Below the pieces are notes generated by a model. That model ran no database searches. It saw only the letters and a program-made list of their open reading frames with translations, and had not been told where the DNA came from. 64,000 bases of DNA from Apodemus sylvaticus. Its lineage: Eukaryota > Chordata > Mammalia > Rodentia > Muridae. Below, in pieces: positions 10,952-24,185 of the stretch (within the stretch, counting starts at the first letter, position 1; each line of letters opens with the position of its first letter). Made by a program: the position numbers and the translations under genes. Location of the stretch: NCBI RefSeq assembly GCF_947179515.1, contig NC_067480.1, positions 10,986,201 through 11,050,200 on the forward strand. The letters are read 5' to 3'.

Positions 10952-11249
10952 CGAGTGCAGAGCGAGCGGCTGGAGTTGGCGAGCTGGAAGGTGGGAGCCT
11001 TCGCCCCGGGGCCTGGCGCTGCGCAGCTGGAGGGACGCGCGCGGTTACCTGCGATGGTGTCTCGGAGACCCCAAAGCCTGCAGGCTCGGCGGGAGGCTGG
11101 AGGCGGGCCCCGGGGACTGCCCCAGCGCACACTTTGGGCCCTAGCCAGCCTCAGACGCTCTGGACCCGCAGCCGTCCTGGACCCCGGAGAGGGGTCGTCC
11201 CCAGCACCAGGCAGACCCTTTCTGGTCCGGGCTGCTCCCAAACCTTACT

Positions 11250-14200
11250 TTCTCTGGACCGGCAGCCTGGCTCGCTGGGCCCATATCACTCTGTTTCCAG
11301 CTGTGGGCTGGTAGTATTGGTGTGTTGTCCTGGGAGGGAAGCAGTGTCGCTTGAACCTAGGATCACCGGTTTTTCTCTGGCTGAAGTGGAAGTTGCGAGG
11401 AAAGAGGCAGGAGGCCGAGGACTGAGCCTGCGGTTGTGGCGCATCTAAAGCTCTAGGCAAGCCGGCTGGCGGACGCCTCCAATTCCGTTTCCCACCAGCC
11501 CTTTCTAGCGCCTCCAGCCTTCCCTCTGTTACGAATTCAGAGGTTTTCCCGGTTGACGAGGGTCAGCAGGGCTGAAAAGAGCAGATTACTCCAGGAATGC
11601 TCAGGATTGCCCATCCTAGGGAGCAATAGCCCCACCCTGTTACTCCAGCCCAGTTTCACCCAAGTAGCCTAAAGTGCCTGCCTAGCACATCCTTGAAAGT
11701 TTGCGTTTTTTTAATAATAATAATAATAATAAAAAGATGTCGTGGGAATGGTAATTAGGATGGGAAGCTATTTCCTCTTTGACATGCCACTAGCCACTAT
11801 TAGGAAAAGAGAAAGAGACGATGGTCTGCCAGAGAATATGCCTTTTATTAAAGCTGACAAGACAAATAGAGCAAGCTTTCCATTTGCAATGGTGTTAAAA
11901 GCAAGTCTAATTACGTGGCTTGGGGGTAGGCACCTTTGGACTTTACTGGGCAGCACGCATGAGACATACATCAGTTTATATTTTTATCTAATAAAGTAAA
12001 GCCAGTTATTTGAATTTGGGACATTTTGCTCTTCTTGGTTACTCAGAATAATTCAGTGGGATCTTTTTGTCCTGGTACTCATCCATTAGGAAGGTGGCTG
12101 GCTCAGTTTGTCTTAGATTTGAGTGGAAGGAAGTATCAGCTAGCCTAGTCCCCCCACCCTCTTCACCTGTCAAACTAGGCTCAGTAAGTTGCTGGACATT
12201 TTATCTCAGTTTCATGCTTTTGATACCGTTGTTTGGTTTGAGATTAGCAAATTGATTTTTGTCATAGGTCATGTTTTTTAATAGATCTGCCCTTCCTAAA
12301 GAAAACTCTTTCTCTCAGAATGCCGTGGTAGCTTTGAACCTGCTCAGTTATAATCTGTAGACTTTTAAAAGACCAAGAATAGTTTTAAACCAGCATGCTA
12401 ATTTGAAGGCTATGACAGTACTTCACTATTTGATCATGACCAGTTTGATGGCATCCCAAAAGAAAGAATCGGGGACCTTTCTCAGAACCCACACTTAATA
12501 TTCTTACCGATTTATGGAGGCCTTTATCACGGTATGTTGTTGCATTAAAACTTACTTGAAAAAGTAGGTAGGGATAGGTAGTTTCAGATTTATTAATTGA
12601 AATGTATTTTTTTTAATGCATCAGGAAAAGTCAGTTTAATGAAACCAAAAGGGGCAAATGCAAACTAAGCAATTTCAAAGAAAAGCCAACACTTTGTTAC
12701 CGAGACAGAAGACAATTTCATAGAACTTGTATGGGTTTATTTAGTACCATAAATTAAATGAACATTTTCATTGACATCATGGGTTTTTTTTTTATTTTAT
12801 GTGAGACCTGACTTTTGGCTTTCTATAGATGTATCAAGATTTTGCTAAGTTATAAAGTAATAAACGGACTTCAGCCTCTGGAAAATGCGTAGGCAATGCT
12901 ACATGCAGCTTGAATTCTTGTTTTGACTCAGAAGCTTAGGGAGCACATTAAACTGATGGGAACGGATAGTTTCTGTCCACAGAGTGAATGGAGTAGATTC
13001 TGCTTGAAATTGTATTTATTTAGGTTGAAATTAAATCAAATATATCCTGGTCATCAACATTTACTAACTTTGTGTTGAGGCTCTAAGTATCTCTAAGTCT
13101 GTTATTACAAGAAAATATAAACTCAAAATAGGGTTCCGGTTAGACCCTGTCTCCTTGCTTGTCACTCCTGGGCAATGGATGTTTAGCTTTTAACTGTTGC
13201 TAACTATTGTTGCCTGGATTTATTGAACAGTGAACCTAGTTGATTTTATGCACCGAATTGGCACAAATCTGCAAAATAGTGACTGAGAAAGTCTCACTGT
13301 AAATCGGATTGCTACATCACATTTGCCAAAGTGCATCCTTCACCTTTCTCAAATTCGAAGGCTGCTGGAGTTTCACTTAAAATTGTGGACAATCCTCTTT
13401 TTTTAAGTGTCTGCCCTGCATTTTGAGCTGTACTGTAAGGGAATCATTTGCGTGATGAAAATCTAACTCGAAAAGGGTTTAACTATTTAAGTTAAAACCA
13501 CAGAAAGCTTTAAAGGGACTTTAAAAAGATAACTTACAATAATAATATTTTATTTGCATTCCCCCTTGGTAGCTATGCCCATACACATAGACACGGCTTA
13601 TTATTAAGAACACGTCCTTCAACTTGAAGAGTCCAGTAAACAGTTGGATGCTTCCAACAGATACTCTCTTGTGTATGCAGATATGCGCTTGTGTGGATCC
13701 TGAAAAGTTGCTCTTCAGTTTCTCTATTGGCCAAAATGACTCCAGAGTTGTTAAATATATCTTCTGATTTGTATTGTAGATAAGGGAGTAAAAAAAAGAA
13801 TTGATGACAGTTGCAAATATAACTAATATCAGCTCTCTTCGACCCGTGTTCTGCTAAGGTTAGAATATTATCAGCCTGAGAGTGTATTTCCTTAATATGA
13901 ATAACATCACGAAGACTCTACTGAGCACAACCAAGTTGGCTTCTGTTGTTGAATTCTTTTTTTTCTTCATTTTTTTTAAAAAGGAACTATATGAAGCATC
14001 TCACATAAGAGTAATAGCTCATCATTTAGTTGTGTCTACGTTGAGTTCTAGAGATTTTGGAATTGTGGGTTAGCAGTCCTGAATCCTTCTTCCCGTGAGG
14101 GACCTGCGCACATAGCTAAATATAGAGATGTACTAATATTTTTCTAAGATTATTCCCTTGAGTGCTTTTCTTTCAGAATTCAGTGGGTCATTTTAAAAAC

Positions 14201-15295
14201 ACCTGAGCCATCGTCAGTTCTGTCATGTATGCCAGAACACTGGCACTGTCCCTTTTCCATTGACGAATAAATGAAGTCATCAAGGTTTAGATGACTTCTA
14301 GGAACTAGTTTTGAGGAGAAAGGAAAGGTTTACTTTGACTTCCAGTGGGCTCTCTGGATGAGTTTGTAAAGAATTTCTTCATTTTTGAATTTTAAAAATT
14401 GGTAAGGTAACGTTTGTATGTTCAGAACACAAATCTTGTTTAAATAAACGGCATCCTGGGAAGGCTAATTCCCGAGCTTCAGTGGCACATAATGTATCAT
14501 TTTATTAGCTGTGTTGGGATGGTTTTTATCATTTTGATATTTATATCAGAGTTATATAAGCACTCTACATTAGACTGCTAGTCTGTGACCTTACCTATGT
14601 CCATTAATGAGAGATCCGCAGTCTACACTGGCCTCTCCCTCCTCTCCCTTTAAATATAGATATTTTCAGAAGTCTGCTTCTTGGTTTTTGGCCTGCCCCT
14701 CCTGGAGTTTTACAGAGTTAGCTTAGCTATTGAGTTTATTGTTTAATCAGCCTTTGTCTGCATTATTTTATACAGCCATACCAAACGATCAGAAAGCATA
14801 TACTGTCTGCTGTTAGGTGACTGTCGTATCATCGCTGTGTGAGGCAGCTGTCCGACTCATCCAGCATCTCCAATATGAAACCAATGACATTAAACTAGGA
14901 GTGATCAAAGACACCAGGACAGTGTTCAGTGATTCACTTCTTCTGCTGTGTGATGTGAGTGGTATTAATCAGGGCACTTTGTCATTGATAACTGGTAGAG
15001 CTTTCTGCCTGTGAAAGCAGGAAGATTTAGATGGAACCCTTAGCTATTTGGGGCAAATTAACTTCCTGGATTTTCTGCTGTTTAATCTTGCAAAATACAG
15101 GCATTTCATTGCAGTCTCCCCACTGGCCTGGTTTCCTGTTGGACAGCGACCGATAAAGATGGCACCTCCCTTCTCTCCTGTTGCTATGAACTGAGCAAGC
15201 TTCCAGCTTCATGCTGGGCCAGGAAAGTGAATGAATACAATTAGTCCTTCAGGAGCCCTGGGCTTTGCTAGCTTGGGAAAAGAAGATGCCAAAGT

Positions 15296-15300
<5 letters not shown>
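11250..15300. other. unique intronic sequence, almost repeat-free
   Basis: After the CpG shoulder the sequence becomes AT-rich. Apart from a short (TAA)n at 11711-11734 I recognise no SINE, LINE or long microsatellite for about 4 kb. Low repeat content close to a developmental gene promoter can indicate constrained regulatory DNA, but conservation cannot be judged from one sequence. Confidence 0.6.

Positions 15301-15352
<52 letters not shown>
15301..15352. repeat. (GA)n microsatellite
   Basis: About 26 pure GA units followed by a short GACAGACACAGAGAG tail. Confidence 0.97.
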
Positions 15353-15358
<6 letters not shown>

Positions 15359-18300
15359 CAGAGAGGAACAAAACATAAGAATGTATTAAAAAGCACAACA
15401 GTTTTCTGTATATAGCAGTGTTTGATACATTGTTTATTTTCCAACAGAAACCATTTGCTTAATTTTTGAAGAAGGATCTCTTCTCTTCCATGTCTTTTTC
15501 TGACTGTTGTGAATAACCTCTGAAGCTATAAGGGTTCAAAAAGGTATGATCCCTTCAGCAGTGAACCACTCTGTGGCGATTCAGTCCATATTATTGATTT
15601 TCTCTTCGTAAGTAGTATATAAACTATTAAAATAGCAGCATAACTACAATATCCATGTTGTAAAGGAAGCCTGTGTTCCCCTGAGCACAGTGGGGAAGGC
15701 AGCCCTTGTCCCTTGCCCAGGACAACTCATTCAGATCAGTCTTCTGTACAGAGGGGAAAAATTGTCCTTTGATCAGCTCTGACAAATAACACCTTCATAT
15801 TCAGGCGTCAAAGCTTCAAAGAAGAGTCCGAGCAACGAGATATTAATACTCAACTTTTAATAATTTGTCTTTCCATAGTGGTCTTTGCCAGACGCCAATA
15901 AATTACTGTCTCTTTGAAGGGCCTGATTTATATTTTTCCATTTATATGTTATTCTGCTTCTCAACCCATGTCCTGAGAATGTTTTGTAGAAAGTTTCTTG
16001 TGATTAATGTGAACCTCCAGTGTTTCTGAATAGGATATTACTCAATACTAGGAAGTCTGCCTTCCTCCCCCCACTCTTAAACTTGTTTGCATTTTATGTT
16101 TTCAAAATGTAGTCAGTCGTGAGCAAGTCAGCACAGTGACCCAGAACCACTTGGTTTAAAAGTAAACATTAATAATGCAAAGTTTCTCCATTGAAATGAT
16201 CATGCATATTTCTTATTGAAGAGCAGTCCGTGCGCTTTGGTCTTCTTGATGGTCTGTAGCTCTGCCTGAGCTCTCTCTGAAGGGTGACTGTGGAGCCGAA
16301 AAATCTGTACGTCAACCATTTGCTTGTAGAAAATTTGTATGAATACAAACTTGATTTTTTTGAGCTTTCTGAATCTAGTTTTCAAACAGCGAACCATATG
16401 TTTCAACAAAACATTACTTTGAAATGTTGGAAGCTCAGCTCCTACTGAAGCCACCTAGTTGCTGTGAGACTGTAGCAATAGCTCACCCCGCTTTCATTCA
16501 GGTGGATTCCATCATTTTCAATAAGGAAAAATAAACCTTTGTCATCTTTAGACATATCCTTCAACCAACTGACAGTTGACAGGTTGAAGAAAATGTTACT
16601 GTCAGGTCTTATTTTCCACTCAAGTGAGGAATAAAAATAGGTTTAGGTGATTTTTTTTTAATGTATTTAAAAGTTACTTCAAAATGGGGGGAAATATTTT
16701 TAATTTTTATATGGAAGTCACAAAATTAATCTGCACTGACTTCAGGGAAGGTCAGGGAAGTGCATTTCAAGGGGAGATTCTGAACAGTTAAATTTCCTAT
16801 GCTTTTACTCTTAAGAAGTCAAATGCAGTTGAATTGATTGTGTATCGCAGGGTGTTTTGATATCGGGTTCTTAAGAGATATGAATTGACATTATTCCTGA
16901 AGTGATTTAGCCAGTGACCTGGTTTTCATGACTGGTGATCATGATTTGGTGTGAACTAGGAGTGAGAGCTTACTTACCAATTTGTGAGGTCTCTGTGCCT
17001 TCACGCACATGCGTGTAGGTGTTGGACAGTTGTGCTGTTCGCACACAAAGATTGGGCCGTTTTGAGAAATGCCTTTGTTACCAATACTTTTAAGTATCCG
17101 TACAGGGTCTTTGATGCATACCCAGGCAGAAGCCCGTGAACATGCGGGAGTTAGGATGAGACCGAAGTCGTATTTCTGCTTTCAGAAAGGCTGGCTCACA
17201 TCTCAAAGCGGCCATCTTGTTTTAAGGCTGACTTTATTTCTCTCGTGAAAAAATTGTCTGGAAATTAATTCGAATTGGACAGGGCTAAACTGCCAAGTAC
17301 TCATTTTTCTGTGGGACCCTAAGCTAAGGGACTATCTTATTTGCAAAGCCACACAAATGCTGTCTCTCTATGTTTATTGACAAAGGGATGTTTCAGATAG
17401 CGTTAACGTAGTTAGCTGAGGTGCGTTGTGTTTTAATGTTAAATACTGGGCTGTGTGACAAGTATGTGTGACATACTTCTCTCTTTAAGCTTACAATCAT
17501 TGCTAGTGTCCCTGTGATCACCCCATCTTCGGCTGTTTCTCAACTAAGTAGTTCTTCCTATTGTTTGATATCAGCCCCTTCCCCCATCCCCCTGCAGAAA
17601 TACACATAATCTTATGTATTATGTGTTAACAGGTATCTTTATGCACTAAGAGGCCAGGATAAAAATGTAGATGCCTCCCCAAATAAAACATTTATATGAC
17701 TTGAGAAGCATGATCTGAAGTCAGAGCCCAAACGCCCCTCTAAACACAGCATCTCACTTTTTTTTAAAAAATAAATAAGCACTTTCTTTGAGGGTACTAA
17801 AAGATAATTATTTCAGAGGCGACACCCATTTGTTGCGGCGAACTCTTGAGAGCCTATACCAGCTGAGTCTGCTATGTTTCCTACCATGTTCTGTATTTCT
17901 GGGTACATTTGGAAGAACATGTGGCCTAGTAAACTTTACCAAAAGTTTACACTACACTTCTTGCTGCTGCATCTGTTTGATCGTGTCTGGGAACATCATT
18001 ATCGTGTATTTCAGTAAAAGCCAAGCCTCCCTAAGATTAATTTCTAAAGTAGCCTGACTCAGTCTGTCTAATTTAAACTGGGCGCTGATGAGTCCCCTGT
18101 CTGCTTCAGATTGAAGCAGTAGAAGAGGGGGTTGTGTGGTTATAAATTCAGGCTCAAGTTGGTAAATACGCTGCACGTTTAAAGAGCAGGTGGGCATCTC
18201 ATGCTTAAAGTCAAGGTCCGAGTTGGCAGAGACTTTCGCACCAGAAAGCGTCCCTCTGGGGTCTGCTGTGTCTGAGGTCTGCTGTCTGCTTCCTTTCCAC

Positions 18301-20200
18301 TGCTAGAGATTAAAATAACTGAGTGTTCAAAGTGACCTTTTAGTTTTAGATGAACGAACAAATACCTTTTTTGGGGGGGGGGTGCGGGGGTAGTTTTTTA
18401 AATGTTTCCAAGCTGTCAGAGTTTCCATTTTAAGTTTTATTAGTGACTTATTTATATAGGTTAAAAAGTATAATTAACAATTAGCTCCTGCCCCTTACAA
18501 TGTAAACATGGAGGGTGAAAGCCTTTCCCTATAGAAAATGTGGTCTTGTGGTTTGAGTAAAATTAAGCGATGGCTTGGTGAAGCCAGTAATTGCAGTACA
18601 CATTGTTACTCAGGTTTTGATCATGGGAAGGACCATGATACTTGATGCTTCTGAGATGTCAGGGGGATTAGCATTCCGTTGCATTTCCTGAGCTCAGTAT
18701 ACAGGAGACTCAGCCTTCTGAGTGAAGTTTTATAGTGTTTAATTTCATGGGGACAGGTGAGAGTGGGCAGAAGGGCCCTGAAGTAACTCTCAGTGTGGGG
18801 AACCGGCTTTTGTATTTAACAATTAGGTTAAACAGAGTGGAGGCAAATGAGCCTGGCCCTCCTTCCATTGTTTCAGAGCAAGAAAATGCAGACAGATGTC
18901 GGAATGTGGAAGCAGTGACCTCTGACTCGCACAGCATGGTCACTGCCCTGGCACATAAGTGTCCTGAGCCACCATCGTAGCAAGAGCACTGCTTTGAAGA
19001 GAGTGACACTTTGGGATAGAGACCCCGATGCCCCGATTCTGTGGCTCTGTGAGGCTCTTTCCAACTTCAGTTTAAGCACCTCACCCCACCCCCCACCCCT
19101 GACCCTTGATGAGAAATGTTTCTCTGGCTCAGAGTTTGGTGACTTCTGGATGTGTTCTCCACATATCCAGTTGGTGCAGTTGCTATAAATCTTTGCTTCC
19201 AAATAGTTTTACTCATCCAGTTGGAATCATGCAGAAGGCTAGAGGAAGCTCGGGGACGGCACCTTTCTTCTGCAGCACAGCACTTGCCTGCTTTATTTAG
19301 CTAATACTTTTTTTTTTTTTAAAGATAGATGAAAGAGGTGGTTTTGTTAAAGGCCTTTTCTTTTAGTTCCAGGTCTGCAGTCTCTGCCAGTAACCTCCGG
19401 GTTCAGACAGACCATGAATGCTTTAGATACTGTGGCATTCAGTGTTTTCTTCATATATTTGTTTACTGTTAGTGCTTCAATAAACTTTTATGCCTATTTC
19501 TGTAGTTTTCTGGCAGGGGCTCCATTTATTAGCATTTAGTGACCCAGCACTAAAGAGGGGTGCAGTTCAAATCGTGGTGCTTCTGACAGGGTTTTGTGTC
19601 AAACCAGAGAAAATAATAGGGGAATGTGAGCTGCCAAAACGTGTCTCCCAATTACTAATTAATCAGACCAGAAAGGACCTCAGTGGCGAATCTCATGTCT
19701 GCCGTGGCAGCAACTCAGGGATGCTTCATCTTAAATACCATGTAAAAGAAGTGAAAGTTAGCCACCCCAGGAAGCACAGCACCCAGAGTGGAGACACAAA
19801 TGTTAATTGTTTTTTATTTTTAAGGCTGTGAAAGGGGAGACCAAACCACAATTTAAACCTGAATCTTTGTACTCTTCACTGCTGTTTTTAAAACATGAAC
19901 CCATCCTAAAGAGTATTTCCCTTATTAATAAGCAATGCCTTTATTCTTATTAATATTTTAGTACAAGCAATTTGCTATTCTTGGTTTCAGTGTTGGTGTA
20001 GCACTGTACACGTGCTTTATTGTTGGGAGACTTGGGTCCATTTTTAAACTTTCCCCCATACTTTCTGCTAGGCATGCATCTATATTGTGGAGGTTACTGT
20101 GACTGGAGGATGAAACCCCCTTTCTCCTACACATTAAAATGTGTGTGTAGACACCCTCTGCTTCTTTTCCAGCCCTGTTTCTTCTGTAGTTGTTGGGCCC
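15353..20200. other. unique intronic sequence, almost repeat-free
   Basis: Nearly 5 kb with no recognised SINE or LINE and only short homopolymers (G-run near 18370, T-run near 19310). No ORF here resembles a known protein. It is immediately followed by the TAATTA-rich segment. Confidence 0.6.
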
Positions 20201-20201
20201 G

Positions 20202-20360
20202 TAATTAAATGCCTGTTATTAATGTATTTTTTTCTATAGCATTTACAATATATAAAGGAAAAGGTCTTGCGTAGCACTATAGCTGTCAAGGGAACAATGA
20301 AAACTAATTACACACTCAGCCATCACTGTTGTCAACGATCCTCTTGGGAAGACAATAACA

Positions 20361-20391
<31 letters not shown>

Positions 20392-20680
20392 ATCCATATG
20401 TATACACATAGGGTCAGACGTACCTTTTGCTTTGTTTTTGAGCTATATATTTTTTGAATCTAAATAAACTACTGGCAACAAAATGTACACACACTATCTA
20501 ATTTAGCTAATTAGTTTCAAGAACAACAGTTCTTTGCTGGGGACTCCGCCCCTGACTGCCCTTTCTTCACAATGTAGATGAAATCAGTCAATTCATGTCT
20601 CTGAGTTGTCTCATTAATTTAAATATTATTTTGGTGTGGTCTTATAATCAATGCATGTATGTTGTTAATTATCTAATTAT
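20202..20680. promoter_or_regulatory. homotypic cluster of homeodomain core sites (TAATTA)
   Basis: TAATTA occurs at 20202, 20305, 20508, 20666 and 20674, five times in under 500 bp. The last two are 8 bp apart inside TTAATTATCTAATTAT, and the third lies in CTAATTAG. A (TG)n tract at 20364-20391 interrupts the segment. The clustering is visible; enhancer activity is inference. Confidence 0.35.
20364..20391. repeat. (TG)n microsatellite
   Basis: About 13 TG units preceded by a TGACG half-CRE. Confidence 0.95.
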
Positions 20681-21454
20681 TTTGTGAAAACTCTTATTCC
20701 CTTACTTTGGATGTTTGTGTCAATATCTGGATGATCAAGAACTAGTCAATTTATTCCATATAGCTTGTTGGAGCTGTTTCACAGTCTTGGCCACTCTTAG
20801 ATGTAGTTAAAGAAAGAAAATAAAGCAACTCATAGTAGTGTTTCTTCCTTCCAAACCTTTGGAGTATTTGGGAACAAGCCTTTGAAGCAGTTAAATAACA
20901 GTGCTTCAGAGTCAGGTCCGAGTTACAGTTGCTTCACAGTATGCTTCTGCTCTGGCCCTGCCCAGAATCAGACACAGAATTGCCTGTGTCTTCTACAAAT
21001 ATTTCACATCGACCCTTTTCCATTTTGGGTGAGTTCTCTCTGTTTGAAGAGAATCTATTTCTTGTATCTCATATGAGAGCCAAATGGGGTGGCGGGGTGG
21101 GGGCGGGGAGGATTCAGGAATTTTATATTGATTCGACAATATTTAAAAACAATAACAAAAATTTCACATTAGAGATGTGCTATAGGTATTAGTAACAATA
21201 TATTCATGTGTTGGAAACCTAGAAGTTATGATTGATACAATATTTACTGAGTGGTTCCATGTGTAAAGCACTGAGAAATATTACCCAAGACTCAGAGGGA
21301 GGCAGGCAGCGTCTGTGTGCCTGAGTAATCCAAGGGTTAAGAATTAAGAGTTAAGAATTTTGTGGCTCTAGTAACAGTACAAACTGTCACTAGACAGTTC
21401 TATAGACTAGACAGTACTATAAGAAATCTTCATATCATTTCACCTGACATGTGT

Positions 21455-21530
21455 CCGTAAAGCGTCTACTGTGGGCCAGGCATTGCTCCCGGAGCTGGTG
21501 ATGTAGCGCTGGAGACAGCATGCCAGCCAC
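21455..21530. mobile_element. possible ancient MIR/L2-like fragment
   Basis: 'CGTCTACTGTGGGCCAGGCA' followed by 'GAGCTGGTGATGTAGCGCTG' resembles a widespread old mammalian repeat that reads CTACTGTGTGCCAGGCAC and then GGGGATACAGC. It is too short and diverged to name confidently. Confidence 0.4.
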
Positions 21531-21589
21531 AAGGAAGTGTTCATTAGTGCTTTCATGGACCCTTTGTCCTCCCCTAAGGTGCATTCTGA

Positions 21590-21690
21590 GCTCTTGGGGA
21601 ATTTTGCTGAACTGCAGATTTTAATTCAGTAGATCTTGGTAGGGGCCTGGTGTCTTGAATTTCTGACAAGTTTCCCAGGGAAACTGCCAC
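21590..21690 (+). mobile_element. hAT-Charlie MER-type fragment
   Basis: 'GCAGATTTTAATTCAGTAGA' then 'TCTTGGTAGGGGCCTGG' and 'TTTCTGACAAGTTTCCCAGG' follow the order of a MER5/MER20-class DNA transposon. It is an ancient element. Its right end decays into unique sequence. Confidence 0.55.
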
Positions 21691-22701
21691 AAACACTGTT
21701 GTGAGTTCTCTGATTGTGAATGTGGGTGCTCCGTGGTCGTTCGGTGGAAGAGACTCTTTCTCTGGCTTCTTGTAAGGATTTAGAGTGGAGAGTGTTTGTC
21801 TTGAGCTTTCTATGGAGTCATCGCTCTGGTTTCTGAAATGGCTTCATATTTATATGAGTGAAAGTTATTTGTCACTTAAAAAGCCTGAAAGGCCCAGACA
21901 TCCTCATTTTTAGACCTTTCCATGAAATTGCAGACACATAAAATGAAATTGTACATTGAGGGTTATGCTTCATTAAAAGCATACCACTAGCAAGGTCAAA
22001 GCTGCGGATTTGAGTGTAAGTCCTCTTTGTAGACAAGCCCCACTCCAGCGAGAATGTTGTTTTGGTCCAAGAAGTTTGAAGAGAATTTTGCTATAAATTT
22101 AAAGGATATTTACACACAAACCTTCCCCAAAGGTACTACAAGTAGCAGTTCTAAAAAACAAGCAAGCAAGCAAACAAACAAATAACAGATTTTTGACACT
22201 TTGTAATTTAACTCCATGGGGTCAAATGAGCCTAGAATGTTTATTTTATATTCAGCATAGAAGATGAGTACTCCCAGTTCTGTTTCCAATGGCTGACTTT
22301 CCTGTGGGTGGCTTTCAGGAGCCTATACTTCTAGCAGAGTAGACTTGGGAAAAAATATGTTCCTGCTTTGAATTTCTACTACTCCAGTAGCTTTCATGAG
22401 GAAACTGTCCCTGGAGATATGTTCCTGTGTCAATCGAACACCTCACATTTCTTCTGTCTCACAAATATCAGGTGATGTTTTCATCAACAAGCCAGGAGTG
22501 GGATTGGTTAAATTTGGTTATTGGTCTTCTTTTGTTTGTTGCTTTGTCCACTTTCACTTGCTGTGAATACAGTGTTACCATCCTAAGTGAACTCCAAGCC
22601 TCTGAAAGATGTTATGAAAAGAAAGATAAAACCTGCTATAAATCAGGTACTTAATGAAAACAAAGTAGCAGGCGAGCATTCCATTTAGCTGGGCTTTTAT
22701 T

Positions 22702-22740
22702 TTTACTTACTTACTTACTTACTTACTTATTTACTTACTT
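22702..22740. repeat. (TTAC)n microsatellite
   Basis: About 9 TTAC units with one TTAT. It directly abuts a minus-strand B1-like element and is probably derived from that element's A-rich tail. Confidence 0.9.
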
Positions 22741-22759
22741 AATGTTATTATTGTTGTTG

Positions 22760-22882
22760 TTGAGACAAAGTCTTATTTTGTAGCTACTTTATAGCTCTGG
22801 CTGGCCTAGAACTCGCCTAGCACTCAGAGATCAGCCTGCCTCTGTCTTGGGATTGAAGGCATACACTGCCGCTCCTGTCTTG
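22760..22882 (-). mobile_element. B1 SINE (7SL-derived), old
   Basis: On the + strand it reads GAGACAAAGTCTTA, 'TAGCTCTGGCTGGCCTAGAA', 'GAGATCAGCCTGCCTCTGTC' and 'TTGGGATTGAAGGCATACAC', the reverse complement of B1. It lacks a clear target-site duplication and is diverged. Confidence 0.85.
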
Positions 22883-23493
22883 CTCTAACTTTATAACAGT
22901 GTTTGCCAACACTTTTTGCAGTTAATTATAAAGCAGAAGCAAATATCTTCCTTGTTAGATTCTTGATATAATGAATTTAATTAGAATTCTGGGCAGCGGT
23001 TTGCAAGAACAATGAGCATCATTAAGAACAGTAACTCAGTGTAGGGCTGTTCATTTGTAAGCACAAGTTCATGTTCTTCCTATGGTGTACATGAGGGTGG
23101 TTCTCCGTAGGATCATTGAGGGGAACTCCCATTGTTTGTAGGGTTTGTAATTCTTCTGGATTAAAAGTTTCGAGAAGCATCTGTGGCTGTATATGAGCTA
23201 AAGTGACTCTGTAGAAGGGAAGTATGTTGTGTGGTTAGAAGACTTAAATTTAGGAATAAACTATATTTACTGATTAAAGTGAGGGCATGTTTGTATCTCC
23301 AAGGAATGGCTTCGTTCAAGATAGGATGGTGCACATAAGTCTTATGGACACCAACAGACTTAGAGTCAAGTAGACTATGACCAGTAGTTCTGACTAGTGT
23401 TTTGTTCCCCCATTAAAAAAATTAAACCAATATGTTGAATGTTTTAAAATGTGTTTCAAAGTTATTAAGTGCTTTCTGTCATCATAATAAAAA

Positions 23494-23637
23494 ATTGTAA
23501 CTGAGTTTTTAGAGGGTGTGTGTGTGTATATATGTATAATTCATTAATAGATTGGAACTGAGATGTTAGGTGTATATGTGTAAATCATCAATAGATTGTA
23601 ACTGAGTCTTTGGGTGTGTCTCTGTGTGTAATTCATA
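23494..23637 (+). repeat. degenerate minisatellite, three units
   Basis: Three successive units start with ATTG(T/G)AACTGAG at 23494, 23551 and 23595. Each continues through a TG/TA-rich core to 'TAATTCAT' or 'AAATCATCAATAG'. Unit lengths are 57, 44 and about 43 bp. It is local tandem duplication rather than an interspersed element. Confidence 0.8.
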
Positions 23638-23742
23638 TTCTTTTAAAATTTTGGTTTTATAATCAGATGTTTGGGATACAAGCTTTTTCTGAGCATTATA
23701 GAGGCAAGGGCTTAGAGAACAAGATATTTAAAAACATCTAAA

Positions 23743-23902
23743 GGGCCTGGAGTGAAGGCTGAGTGGTTAAGAGCATTTGCTGCTTTTACAGAGCACAGGG
23801 TTCAGCTCCCAGCACCCACACGGCAGCTCCCATCCATCCTCGACCATGGTTCCAAGGGTCCGATGCTCTCTTCTGTCCTCTCTGGGTACCAAGCTCTCCT
23901 GT

Positions 23903-23944
<42 letters not shown>

Positions 23945-23975
23945 CAGGAGGAATAACTCTTACACATTACATAAC
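23743..23975 (+). mobile_element. B2/B3 SINE with embedded (CA)n
   Basis: It begins GGGCCTGGAGTGAAGGCTGA and 'GTGGTTAAGAGCATTTGCTG', then 'GGTTCAGCTCCCAGCACCCA', matching the tRNA-derived B2/B3 head. The 3' part contains about 20 CA units (23902-23941) and CATGCAGGAGG, as in B3. Confidence 0.88.
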
Positions 23976-24185
23976 AAGTAAAGCTAAAATCATATTAAGC
24001 TGGACTTGCTGATCTCTTAGTATTTTTTGTTAAATTTTTGGATCTAGTTAAATTTCATTGCTGGTGGAGTTATAAGTTCTGTTCATAGTTTCATAGTGGC
24101 ACATGCTGGATCTCTCATTTTTTATTGCAATAAATACATAGGATAGGTACGATACAAATAATGTCTCCCTCCTGTGAAAATGTAA

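Noticed and set aside
10672..11314. 189- and 190-codon ORFs on opposite strands over the same segment
   Set aside because: Mutually overlapping shadows in GC-rich intron start, low-complexity composition, no homology recognised.
23743..23790. tRNA-like box A/box B segments in B2/B3 and ID-type elements
   Set aside because: They are tRNA-derived SINE heads, not functional tRNA genes; cloverleaf pairing is not maintained.
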